This document shows positions 44,575 to 52,160 of a stretch of 64,000 nucleotides of DNA, in pieces. Every line of letters begins with the position of its first letter. Within the stretch, counting starts at the first letter, position 1. Under the pieces are notes generated by a model. That model worked only from the letters and a program-made list of their open reading frames with translations. It was not told the origin of the DNA and did no database searches. This stretch comes from Flavobacterium sp. GTDB lineage: Bacteria; Bacteroidota; Bacteroidia; Flavobacteriales; Flavobacteriaceae. The DNA lies in NCBI RefSeq assembly GCF_035195345.1, contig NZ_CP136574.1, positions 124,001 to 188,000 on the forward strand, given 5' to 3'. The position numbers and the translations under genes were made by a program.

Positions 44575-44759
44575 ATTCCAATACGATGGACAAATGGAAC
44601 TATCAAATTCAAATAACAACCGCTTAAATCGAACACAGTGCAGTAATTCGCAACACTACCCAACACACCACCGACACAACGCCACTTCGTCACCCCCGCA
44701 CCCCCGAAAATATAAAAATTTTTTCAAAATTTTTTTTTCTAAAAAATATAGAGATTTTC

Positions 44760-45012
44760 AGTTCCAAAAGTTCCACATTCCCACAAAGTTACTTTACTAT
44801 AGATATAATCTATACTATGTATTTAATAATCAATATATTAAGTCTAAATAAGATTTGTGGAACTTTTCAAAATTCTGTGGGATTTTTGTGGGATTTGTGG
44901 AACTATTTTTTTGAGTTCCAACAAAAAACACCATGTTCCCACAAGTTCCTTCTACTTGTGGAACTTTAAAACCTTGATTTTCAACGTTGTGGAATTGTGG
45001 AACTATTTTTTT
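44760..45012. repeat. Cluster of GTGGAACT-type repeats
   Basis: Within about 250 AT-rich bases, GTGGAAC or its complement GTTCCAC and one-base variants (GTGGGAT, GTTCCCAC) occur about ten times on both strands. An 18-nt copy, TTGTGGAACTATTTTTTT, appears at 44895 and again exactly 100 bp later at 44995. No credible gene lies between the cassette terminator and 45105. It looks like an iteron-type origin or a multi-site operator. Confidence 0.65.
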
Positions 45013-45104
45013 AAAAAAAGGCTACAATATTTTATGTTTTTACAAACATTTTTGTTTGTTGTATTCTAAAAAATGCGTATTTTTACTATTAAACCTTTGA
45101 AAAT

Positions 45105-45566
45105 ATGATAGTTATCTCAATTCCTGTAAAGCCACACGTAAAAAAATACCTGATCAAGCGTTATGGAAACGTGCATCAGGTGAGCAAAAAGACATTTATT
45201 GGTTTGTTTCTGCTCCAGCTACTCGAAAAAAAGATTGACAAGCCAGAAAAAGAAGTCGCTACAAATTTTACATACGACATCGAGGTTCCGGAATATTATT
45301 TTAACACCAAAGGTTACAGCATCGACAAGCATAAATTGAAGTTTTTAGGCATTTGCCTGGAGAAGTTATTCATTGAAGACTTCTATTCCTTCATTGATAA
45401 CGAGCTTATGAAGGGTGAAATGAATGCAAAAAAATCGATAAAGCTATTTTTTAGCATTTATGATCTATCTGAAAACGATTTGAATTTGGATTCGATGTAC
45501 CGAAATTACCAACGTTATTGCGGTGAAAATATCAAACACAAAAAACAAAATATAGTAAAAATATAG
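45105..45566 (+). CDS. Phage protein, possible regulator
   Basis: 153 residues, basic (IPVKPHVKKYLIKRYGNVHQ), with a helical C-terminus (MNAKKSIKLFFSIYDLSEND). Not assigned to a family. It directly follows the repeat cluster and a TTTG-type promoter box close to its start codon. It could be the protein that binds those repeats, but this is inference from position only. Confidence 0.7.
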   Translation: MIVISIPVKPHVKKYLIKRYGNVHQVSKKTFIGLFLLQLLEKKIDKPEKEVATNFTYDIEVPEYYFNTKGYSIDKHKLKFLGICLEKLFIEDFYSFIDNELMKGEMNAKKSIKLFFSIYDLSENDLNLDSMYRNYQRYCGENIKHKKQNIVKI

Positions 45567-45641
45567 TTAAAAAACCGCTGAAAGCCTTGTAAATAGTGTT
45601 GGCAAAAAGCGACAGTTCTATAAAAATAAATTTTAAAAAAT

Positions 45642-46109
45642 ATGACATTCAATTGCGATGAGCAACTTTCCGGAGTTGCAAGCTTAGATTTTTATCTATT
45701 AGAAGAAACTTCCAACTGGCCACGAATTGTTTCTGATGCAAATTCGGCACAAATTGTATTTTCGCCTTCGGTTCATTCTGTGGAAGCTTCCATTAAACCC
45801 GATAGTATTTCGGTAAACGTGAACAAAACCACTACTGCATCAGGAATTGTAAATGATATTTCCATAAAAATGGAATTCTTAACCCGATCAGAAGCATTGG
45901 AACAACTATTGGAGCAATATGAAAATAAACCAGGAGTTGTAAAAGGAAAATTCAATAACGAATTCCAAAAAATTTATGGAACCAACATCGAACCATTGTA
46001 TTTGCTTTACGAAGATGTACCAGGAACAAAAATAGATGGAGACGGTGCTACCACTATAGAAATAAAAGGAAGAACCGCAAAAAGACCAGTGTTTTATACG
46101 GATTTATAA
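45642..46109 (+). CDS. Phage structural-region protein, unknown
   Basis: 155 residues beginning TFNCDEQLSGVASLDFYLLE, beta-rich in the first half and ending in TTIEIKGRTAKRPVFYTDL. It stands right before the protease-capsid genes. The pattern fits a virion protein such as a head decoration or neck part, but no family is recognised. Confidence 0.65.
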   Translation: MTFNCDEQLSGVASLDFYLLEETSNWPRIVSDANSAQIVFSPSVHSVEASIKPDSISVNVNKTTTASGIVNDISIKMEFLTRSEALEQLLEQYENKPGVVKGKFNNEFQKIYGTNIEPLYLLYEDVPGTKIDGDGATTIEIKGRTAKRPVFYTDL

Positions 46110-46112
46110 ACT

Positions 46113-46147
46113 GTCCTATTTTAAGAAGCAGCATTAAAATAATATTG
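46113..46147 (+). promoter_or_regulatory. Phage late promoter-like element, copy 1 (weakest)
   Basis: GTCCTAT at 46113 and TAATATTG at 46140 with the shared 20-nt spacing. The T-run after GTCCTAT is shorter than in the other copies, and the second box overlaps a terminator hairpin, so activity is doubtful. Confidence 0.4.
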
Positions 46148-46185
46148 TATTGTGAAATAGTAGTAACAATACAATATTTTTTTTT
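46141..46185 (+). terminator. Strong intrinsic terminator before the protease gene
   Basis: A 13-bp perfect stem (AATATTGTATTGT and its complement), 12-nt loop and nine T, ending directly at the GTG start of the protease gene. Confidence 0.8.
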
Positions 46186-47502
46186 GTGAACAAGAACTTA
46201 CACACATTATTAGCTGGACCTCTTTACATTAATGAAATGTATGGAGCTTCTTTGGTTCCTTCTATTTACAGAACATTAATTGGCAATTCAATTGAAGATA
46301 AATCCATTGAACAATTAATGATTGAAAAGCAATCAGCTACCGAAAAAACTTCTGTTAATTCATCTGCTAATAAAGTAGTTGTAGTTGATTTCAATCAGCC
46401 TGTATTAAAATTTGATTATGGTTATTGGTTAGGTACTAAAACTTATACCAAAATTTTAAATCAATTAGCAAATGATGATACTGTAGCTGGTGTTGTTTTA
46501 AATATGGATTCTGGAGGTGGACAAGTTTATGGAACTCCTGAATTCTATGATTACATTTCAAATTATCCAAAACCTATTGTTGCTTATACAGATGGTTATA
46601 TGTGTTCAGGTGCTTACTACATTGCAGCTGCAACACAAAGAATATTTGCAAATAAAAGAGCCGATGCAATTGGTTCTATTGGTGCTTATGCTACAATTGT
46701 AGATAGCAATGGAATTTGGGAACACTTCGGTGCAAAGGTTCACACTATTTATGCTACAAAATCAACTGAAAAAAATTCAGAGTATAGAGAAGTAATTGAT
46801 AACTCCAATTACGAACCATATATCAAAAATCAATTAGATCCTATTGTGGAAACTTTCATAACAGATATGAAAGAATCCAGACCAAACATTTCAGAAGAAG
46901 CTTTCAAAGGTGGAACATGGACTGGAGAACAATCTGTTGAAATGGGATTAGTTGATGAAAACGGAACAATTCAAGATGCAATTAATCATGTATTTGAATT
47001 ATCCATGAACTCTAATAATCAAAAACCAAATACAAATATGAACACAAAATCGCTACCTAAAGTGGAAGCTGTTTTGAGTTTAGAAGCTCCGTTGGCTCTT
47101 AATGAGAATGGGAGCTTTTTAAACGAAGAGCAGTTAGATACTATCGAAGCGCGTTTTGATGCTTTAGAATCTGAAAATTCTACACTTCAAACGCAAGTAA
47201 GTGAAGCAAACACCGAAAAAGAAACGGCTGTAAATGCAATCACTGCACAATTAACAGAAGCAACCAACACTGCAACAGCAATGGAAACTTCTGTAAATGC
47301 AATTATGGAAAACTTAGGTTTACCAGTTGCAGGAACTTTAACCGAAAAATTAGCCGCTATTGATGCAAAAAGCATTGAAGTAGGTAAAAAAGACGGTGCA
47401 GCACCAACGGCTCCAAAAATTGGAGTAGATGGAGAAGGAAAAAAATCAACAGCAAGTTTAAACATTGCAGGAGTTGATGTGGCGGAAGCTTTAAATTGTT
47501 AA
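46186..47502 (+). CDS. S49-family prohead protease with C-terminal scaffold-like region
   Basis: 438 residues from a GTG start. The first 270 are an S49 (SppA-like) peptidase: LNMDSGGGQVYGTPEF, the nucleophile Ser141 in DGYMCSGAYY, then the family helix ADAIGSIGAYATI. The last 150 residues are Glu/Ala-rich and coiled-coil (DALESENSTLQTQVSEANTE), like a capsid scaffold. Protease-scaffold fusions of this kind mature the head of many tailed phages. The capsid gene follows 25 nt later. Confidence 0.92.
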   Translation: MNKNLHTLLAGPLYINEMYGASLVPSIYRTLIGNSIEDKSIEQLMIEKQSATEKTSVNSSANKVVVVDFNQPVLKFDYGYWLGTKTYTKILNQLANDDTVAGVVLNMDSGGGQVYGTPEFYDYISNYPKPIVAYTDGYMCSGAYYIAAATQRIFANKRADAIGSIGAYATIVDSNGIWEHFGAKVHTIYATKSTEKNSEYREVIDNSNYEPYIKNQLDPIVETFITDMKESRPNISEEAFKGGTWTGEQSVEMGLVDENGTIQDAINHVFELSMNSNNQKPNTNMNTKSLPKVEAVLSLEAPLALNENGSFLNEEQLDTIEARFDALESENSTLQTQVSEANTEKETAVNAITAQLTEATNTATAMETSVNAIMENLGLPVAGTLTEKLAAIDAKSIEVGKKDGAAPTAPKIGVDGEGKKSTASLNIAGVDVAEALNC

Positions 47503-47527
47503 TTATTAATTCATAAAAACAAAAATT

Positions 47528-48490
47528 ATGTCAATCATTGCTACAGGAATAGTTACCGCATTCGGAGCTTACTACTTAGAAGAAGGACAAAACATGGATA
47601 GATTAAAGGATGCTTTGCGCCAAAAATCGGTAACTCCAGAAGTTTGTGTTCCTATCATCACAGAAAGTGATGTATATCGTTCTGCTAACGTTTCGTTAGG
47701 AGAAATTGTTCAAGGTTTTCAAAAAGGTTTCACACCAAAAGGTGATGTTACTTTTACTCCAAACGAAATTCGTTTGAGAAACATCAAAGCCGATATTACT
47801 ATCGACCCAGATGATGTAAAAGGTAAATGGTTAGGCTTCTTGGCTTCATTAACTGAAGCAGATAGAACGCAATGGCCTATTGTTCGTTACATCCTTGAAA
47901 AACACATTGCAACACGTATTCCACACGATATGGAAACGGCTGCATATTTCAAAGGTGTTTATTCTGCTCCTACAACTGGAACTGCTGGTGCTGCATCTGC
48001 TTCATTAGATGGTTTGAAAAAATTAATTGATGATGGATTAACTGCTGGAACAGTTCAAGCATTAACGCTTTCTGCTACACCAAGTGCTTCAAATATCTTT
48101 GATATTATTGAAGAAGTGGCTGATGATGTGTTAACTGCTAACCCAGCATTAGAAGGAATTCCAATGAATGTGTGTGTTTCTCCAAGTTGGATGAGAGCTT
48201 ATTTCAGAGACAAAAGAAATACGCATGGTGCAGATACTAATTACACAGGTACAGGAATGGAATCAATTGATTTCACACCAAACTTCAAATTAGTGGCTTT
48301 ACCATCTATGGAAGGAACTAACTATATTTTTGCAACTCCAGCAGACAATATGGTTCATTTACGAAAAGTAAACGGAATGACAACTCCAAACGTTCAATTG
48401 TTTGATCGCCAAGTTAAAGTTTTACTTGACTGGTATGAAGGAATTGGATTCTTGCACAACCAATTGGTTTTCGCTTATAAACCAGCTTAA
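47528..48490 (+). CDS. Major capsid protein
   Basis: 320 residues with the layout of HK97-like capsid proteins. An N-terminal arm is followed by a scaffold-facing part (SLGEIVQGFQKGFTPKGDVT), a long central helix region (SASNIFDIIEEVADDVLTAN) and C-terminal strands (YIFATPADNMVHLRKVNGMT; LLDWYEGIGFLHNQLVFAYK). Its identity rests mainly on position directly after the protease-scaffold gene and on length. Confidence 0.85.
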   Translation: MSIIATGIVTAFGAYYLEEGQNMDRLKDALRQKSVTPEVCVPIITESDVYRSANVSLGEIVQGFQKGFTPKGDVTFTPNEIRLRNIKADITIDPDDVKGKWLGFLASLTEADRTQWPIVRYILEKHIATRIPHDMETAAYFKGVYSAPTTGTAGAASASLDGLKKLIDDGLTAGTVQALTLSATPSASNIFDIIEEVADDVLTANPALEGIPMNVCVSPSWMRAYFRDKRNTHGADTNYTGTGMESIDFTPNFKLVALPSMEGTNYIFATPADNMVHLRKVNGMTTPNVQLFDRQVKVLLDWYEGIGFLHNQLVFAYKPA

Positions 48491-48502
48491 TTGAATTTAG
48501 TT

Positions 48503-48946
48503 ATGGCAAAAGATAAGAACGCTCCTTCTACGGAAGGAGCTACTTCAAATGAAGTAGTTGAAACTCCTGTTGTAGAAACAGAAGTAGTTGAAACTCCTGT
48601 TGTAGAAACAGAAGTAGTTGAAACTCCTGTTGTAGAAACAGAAGTAGTTGAAACTCCTGTTTTAGAACCAGAAGTAGTTGAAACTGCTGTTGTAGAAACA
48701 GAAGTAGTTGAAGCTCCAGTATTTGCTCCTGAAGTTATACAGGAACCATTAGTAGTGGTAACAAATGAAGCAGAAGTAATTCCTTCAAACATTTTTGTTG
48801 CAGAAGACGGAACAGAAGTTGAATTTGCTGTTCAGCATTTCATCTTTAAAAAAAGAAAATATACAGTTGAAGAAGCTGTAGCGGAAATTCCTGAAGGTTT
48901 ACAGGAATTGTACGAAAGAAAATCATTCATCTTTAAAAAAGTATAA
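48503..48946 (+). CDS. Repeat-rich phage protein with Val/Glu/Pro linker
   Basis: 147 residues from the ATG at 48503 (a TTG at 48491 is a less likely start). Residues 17-76 consist of a decapeptide repeat EVVETPVVET, about six copies. The C-terminus is a folded part (EFAVQHFIFKKRKYTVEEAV). It sits between capsid and tail-tube genes and may be a capsid accessory protein with a flexible spacer. Confidence 0.75.
   Translation: MAKDKNAPSTEGATSNEVVETPVVETEVVETPVVETEVVETPVVETEVVETPVLEPEVVETAVVETEVVEAPVFAPEVIQEPLVVVTNEAEVIPSNIFVAEDGTEVEFAVQHFIFKKRKYTVEEAVAEIPEGLQELYERKSFIFKKV
48551..48730 (+). repeat. In-frame 30-bp tandem repeats
   Basis: Six consecutive 30-bp units start GAAGTAGTTGAAACTCCTGT (48551, 48581, 48611, 48641, 48671, 48701). 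The first three are identical and the last two decay. They encode the decapeptide repeat of the surrounding gene and can change copy number without a frameshift. Confidence 0.9.
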
Positions 48947-48948
48947 CT

Positions 48949-49509
48949 ATGGTAGCTTTAGAAGATATCGGAGCAGAAGTTTGCGAGCCAGTTGCTGGTT
49001 TGTCGCAAGTATTTTATTCATTACATGGTGAGTACAACAGTATTGAAGATCCAGCAGACATTTGTGGAACGGTTACTGCCGACACATTTGCTGAATTAGT
49101 TGAAATTCCAGCTTCACCTGGACACATCATGGCAACAGGTAAAAAAATCCACGAATTAAAATTCGTTACTGAAACAGGAACTATTAAATCTACTATGGTA
49201 GGTGAAAAAGGTAGAAGATTGTTTGAAAACGAATTGGTGGTGGAAGTTGGTGGTTCAGATGCTGATTTATTAGGTTTCCTTAGATGGATTAAAAACCAAA
49301 AATTAGTATTCAATGTAGTAGAGTTTGGAACAGGAAATGTTCGTCAGTTAGGTTCTAAAAGAATGCCTGCATGGGTAGAAGGAATCGAGCACGCAATTGA
49401 AGCACTTATCGAAGGTAAAAACTCGGTAACGTTGACATTGAAAGACAAACAAAAATGGCCAGCGTCTATTTATAAGGGTGCATTGCAGTTAACTCCTGTA
49501 ACTCCATAA
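48949..49509 (+). CDS. Putative tail tube (major tail) protein
   Basis: 186 residues, beta-rich, with motifs common in tail-tube proteins of Bacteroidota phages: HELKFVTETGTIKSTMVGEK, LFENELVVEVGGSDADLLGF and a final strand GALQLTPVTP. It follows the capsid module after a 2-nt gap and ends at an intrinsic terminator. The assignment is by position and fold pattern. Confidence 0.65.
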   Translation: MVALEDIGAEVCEPVAGLSQVFYSLHGEYNSIEDPADICGTVTADTFAELVEIPASPGHIMATGKKIHELKFVTETGTIKSTMVGEKGRRLFENELVVEVGGSDADLLGFLRWIKNQKLVFNVVEFGTGNVRQLGSKRMPAWVEGIEHAIEALIEGKNSVTLTLKDKQKWPASIYKGALQLTPVTP

Positions 49510-49535
49510 TAATTGAGGTTAGTTTGTTTAAAAAG

Positions 49536-49566
49536 AAAAAGCGTTCTGTAATGGAACGCTTTTTTT
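49536..49566 (+). terminator. Intrinsic terminator after the tail-tube candidate
   Basis: AAAAAGCGTTC stem against GAACGCTTTTT with a short loop and T6. Confidence 0.85.
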
Positions 49567-49573
49567 ATATTTG
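49566..49573 (+). promoter_or_regulatory. Host-type promoter box for the BRCT gene
   Basis: TATATTTG, an exact TAnnTTTG match, lies directly after the terminator and 25 nt before the ATG. It separates the BRCT gene from the late operon. Confidence 0.55.
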
Positions 49574-49598
49574 TTGGATTAACTAAACTCAAATTATT

Positions 49599-50189
49599 AT
49601 GATTCAAGGATTATTAATGCTTTCTGGAATTGTTTTTCCTATTATTTATTTTATTCAAAAAAAAGAATTAAACAAACTAAAAAATGATTTTTTTAATATC
49701 AAATATGAATATGAAAAAATTAAAAATAATCAAGAAAAATTTAGAGAAGAAGTTTTAAAAGAAGCAAAAAAATATACTACTCCGAATATTACTGCTGATT
49801 TTCCATTGCCAAAATTTAAAGAAGAACAAACAAAAGCATTTAATAAAAATTCAAATCCAAACTTTAATCCTATTGAAGTTGAATATTATCGAGATAAAAA
49901 AATAAAAAAAGAGTTTTTATATCCAAAAAAAGGATTAGAAGATAATGGAAATTATTTTTTTGGAAAGAAAGTTGTTATTACTGGTGATTTCAAAAAAATA
50001 CCTGATAGAAATGAAATGGCAAAAATGTTATGGGAAATTGGAGCTGATATTGATACAGCAGTTGGAAAAAATACTGATGTACTTATTGTTGGTGATAATG
50101 CTGGTGATGTTAAAATAGAATATGCTGAAGAAAATGGTATTGAAATAATGTATGAAGAAAATTTTTTAGAAGAATTTGATATTAATTAA
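49599..50189 (+). CDS. Membrane-anchored BRCT-domain protein (phage accessory gene)
   Basis: 196 residues: a hydrophobic N-terminal helix (LLMLSGIVFPIIYFI), a charged coiled segment (about 20-55), a linker and a C-terminal BRCT domain (GKKVVITGDFKKIPDRNEMA, AVGKNTDVLIVGDNAGDV, KIEYAEENGIEIMYEENFLE) of the DNA-ligase/RFC type. BRCT domains bind DNA ends or protein partners. A terminator and its own promoter isolate it, and it is more AT-rich than its neighbours, so it is probably an accessory gene expressed in the lysogen. Confidence 0.88.
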   Translation: MIQGLLMLSGIVFPIIYFIQKKELNKLKNDFFNIKYEYEKIKNNQEKFREEVLKEAKKYTTPNITADFPLPKFKEEQTKAFNKNSNPNFNPIEVEYYRDKKIKKEFLYPKKGLEDNGNYFFGKKVVITGDFKKIPDRNEMAKMLWEIGADIDTAVGKNTDVLIVGDNAGDVKIEYAEENGIEIMYEENFLEEFDIN

Positions 50190-50264
50190 AAAATAATTTA
50201 TATGTTTGCAGAGTCAAAAATCAATTATCATGTTTTCTACTTCAAAAAATCTTATTATTAATAT

Positions 50265-50330
50265 GGCGGTGTCAGAGCTAACAGCTCTGGGGTTTTACTT
50301 CATTGGTAATTGTACCTTGACAGCACCGCC
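50265..50330 (+). ncRNA. Candidate three-way-junction RNA element
   Basis: GGCGGTG (50265-50271) pairs with CACCGCC (50324-50330). Inside are a 6-bp hairpin CAGAGC/GCTCTG and a 4-bp hairpin GGTA/TACC. A T-rich tail follows. It sits 18 nt upstream of the next start codon and outside any convincing gene. It lacks tRNA T-arm and anticodon-arm features. Confidence 0.4.
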
Positions 50331-50348
50331 ACCTTTTTATTTTATATT

Positions 50349-50648
50349 ATGTCAGAAACTATTACCAAAGAAGTTCCAACTTTAAAGACTAAAGCAACTT
50401 CACAAAAAACAAAAAAAGCCTTATTATCTTTCAAAGAAGCTTTATTTGAAGATATGACCTCAAAAGAAGCTTTGCAAGTGTTTGATAAAATGACCTATGA
50501 TATTTTAGGTTCAGACTATGCAGAAGATACAATGTATAGAAATGAAATTTTAGTGCTGCAACGTTTAATTCATAAAGCGTTAGTAGGAATTGATAAGAAC
50601 ATAAATCCAAACGACATTCACGTTTTACAAATTACAGTTGAATATTAG
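50349..50648 (+). CDS. Phage protein, unknown
   Basis: 99 residues from the ATG at 50349: SETITKEVPTLKTKATSQKT, then helices (ALLSFKEALFEDMTSKEALQ; RNEILVLQRLIHKALVGID). No family recognised. A small helical protein next to the tail-tube region could be a tail-assembly factor, but the intervening BRCT gene makes that uncertain. Confidence 0.65.
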   Translation: MSETITKEVPTLKTKATSQKTKKALLSFKEALFEDMTSKEALQVFDKMTYDILGSDYAEDTMYRNEILVLQRLIHKALVGIDKNINPNDIHVLQITVEY

Positions 50649-50733
50649 AAAATAATGACTAAGGCGTTGGTCACATCGTTTCAAAATAAACAATTTCGGT
50701 TAAATTGATTATTTGGGGAATGAAACGGTTATT

Positions 50734-50759
50734 AAAGCGGACATTTGTCCGCTTTTTTA
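50734..50759 (+). terminator. Intrinsic terminator
   Basis: A 9-bp stem AAAGCGGAC/GTCCGCTTT with a 4-nt loop and T6. It closes a 90-nt gap that also contains a longer imperfect hairpin (arms CGTTTCA/TGAAACG and CAATTT/AAATTG, about 50676-50728). Confidence 0.85.
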
Positions 50760-50766
50760 TTTATAG

Positions 50767-50823
50767 CCTGCAGTGAGCTTGTCGAACTGTCCTATTTTTA
50801 CGCTTTCCATTTCTGCAACTTTG
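50767..50823 (+). promoter_or_regulatory. Phage late promoter, copy 2
   Basis: GTCCTAT at 50789 and CAACTTTG at 50816-50823, with the start codon of the next gene 4 nt later. The 20 bases before it (CCTGCAGTGAGCTTGTCGAA) recur before copy 4 with one change. Confidence 0.7.
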
Positions 50824-50827
50824 TTCT

Positions 50828-51589
50828 ATGAACGCAATAGAACAATGGAAAGCAAAAGGAACTCCTTACAATGAAGGAGTTTTGTTGTATGCGAGTTTTC
50901 CATCGCATAATAAAGTGTTGCTTAAAAACTTCCAAAAAAAGCAATCGCCACAACTTCTGGAAAAATTGAAGTATGAGTTGTCAAAAATTGACCATTCAGA
51001 AAAAGCAGTTGTTCCGGTTAAAAAGGAAATTGCAAAAAAAACTACTATTGGACAAAATGTGTCCAAAAATGAAGTAGTGCAATATATTGAACAACAACAA
51101 ATTCAACATACTACCAAACAAGCACTATACTTTCACGAATTACCAGAAGAACTGCGTCCTACACTTTTAGAAGCCAACACAATTTTTAAAGAAATGTGTT
51201 TGTTGAAAGTCCAATTGAATGAACTTCCAGCCGAAGCCGAAAACAAAGCTTTACAACTTCAAATCGAGATTTCCCAAAAGCAAAAAAGAAACGCTTTGTG
51301 TTGGGAAAAGCTAGACTATTGGAAAACGCACAAAGTAGCACCAAAAGAAGCGAAAGGAAAGTTTGAAACATTATCGCCTGCTAACCTGGTGAAACAAGAA
51401 CAATATCTTTTTGCGAGTATTTCCAAAATGAAAAAGAGATTGGAATTGAATCGTGAACTATTAAAAATTGCTTCTGGAGTTGTTGAAGTGAATAAGATTC
51501 AACGCACAATTACCAAGCAAGAAAGCTCTTTGATTGCTAAAAATGAAGAATTACTAAAAATTAAAGCATTAATCAATGGCGAAGGATAA
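50828..51589 (+). CDS. Phage protein upstream of terminase, unknown
   Basis: 253 residues, mostly helical (NAIEQWKAKGTPYNEGVLLY at the start; ELPEELRPTLLEANTIFKEM; KQEQYLFASISKMKKRLELN). It heads the terminase operon behind late promoter copy 2 and overlaps the small terminase gene by 14 nt. A packaging or head-assembly role is likely from context, but no domain is recognised. Confidence 0.75.
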   Translation: MNAIEQWKAKGTPYNEGVLLYASFPSHNKVLLKNFQKKQSPQLLEKLKYELSKIDHSEKAVVPVKKEIAKKTTIGQNVSKNEVVQYIEQQQIQHTTKQALYFHELPEELRPTLLEANTIFKEMCLLKVQLNELPAEAENKALQLQIEISQKQKRNALCWEKLDYWKTHKVAPKEAKGKFETLSPANLVKQEQYLFASISKMKKRLELNRELLKIASGVVEVNKIQRTITKQESSLIAKNEELLKIKALINGEG

Positions 51590-52160
51590 ACGAAATATGT
51601 TAGTAAAAGTGGGTGATTCTACTTTTGATAAGATTCAAGCCTATTATGTGAATCCTGAAAAGTATGAACTTTCTGAAACGTGTGAAGCCATTCGCCAACG
51701 TTGGGTTTTGGTAGTTAATTTGTTGCTTCGTGGTTTTCCAAGATATAAAATTGCCAATATGCTTGAAAAAGATTTTGGTTTAAGTCAAGCACAGGCATAT
51801 TTAGACATCAACAACGCTGGAAACTTATTTGGCGACATTCACCAAACATCCAAAGAAGTAGAAAAAGCCATGTGGCGCGAATGGTGTCGTGATTTTATTC
51901 AAAGAGCCAAAAGGCGTGGCGATATGAAAGCCGAATCCAAAGGATTAGATATGTATGCCAAGTATGGTGACTTTAGTGCCGAAGAATTAAGTTTTGACCC
52001 AGAAAAACTAGAGAAAAAAGATATTGAAATCACAGTTGATCCTAAATTGATTGCAGTTCTTCAAAACATGATTTCAAAAGGAGTTGTGGATTTCAACACG
52101 CTTGATGTAACCGATATAGATTTTGATTCTGATGATACAGCCAAAGAAGAAGATAGTTAG
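51576..52160 (+). CDS. Putative terminase small subunit
   Basis: 194 residues with a helix-turn-helix pattern (LRGFPRYKIANMLEKDFGLS, QAQAYLDINNAGNLFG), a charged middle and an acidic C-terminal tail (DFDSDDTAKEEDS). Position immediately before the large subunit, with a 38-nt overlap, is the main evidence for DNA-recognition terminase function. Confidence 0.75.
   Translation: MAKDKRNMLVKVGDSTFDKIQAYYVNPEKYELSETCEAIRQRWVLVVNLLLRGFPRYKIANMLEKDFGLSQAQAYLDINNAGNLFGDIHQTSKEVEKAMWREWCRDFIQRAKRRGDMKAESKGLDMYAKYGDFSAEELSFDPEKLEKKDIEITVDPKLIAVLQNMISKGVVDFNTLDVTDIDFDSDDTAKEEDS

Noticed and set aside
44501..45069. Two adjacent open frames of 116 and 70 codons
   Set aside because: They run through the array terminator and the GTGGAACT repeat cluster, have strange composition (runs of His, Pro, Phe) and no starts like the other phage genes. 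I treat the region as non-coding.
48551..48730. Regular repeats that could suggest a CRISPR array
   Set aside because: The units are contiguous, in frame and without spacers; no cas genes are present.
48487..48792. Minus-strand frame rich in Gly-Val-Ser-Thr-Thr-Ser
   Set aside because: It is only the antisense reading of the 30-bp tandem repeats in the plus-strand gene.
50265..50330. tRNA gene
   Set aside because: The 7-bp closing stem is tRNA-like, but there is no T-arm GGTTC-type motif, no 5-bp anticodon arm and no fitting D-arm.
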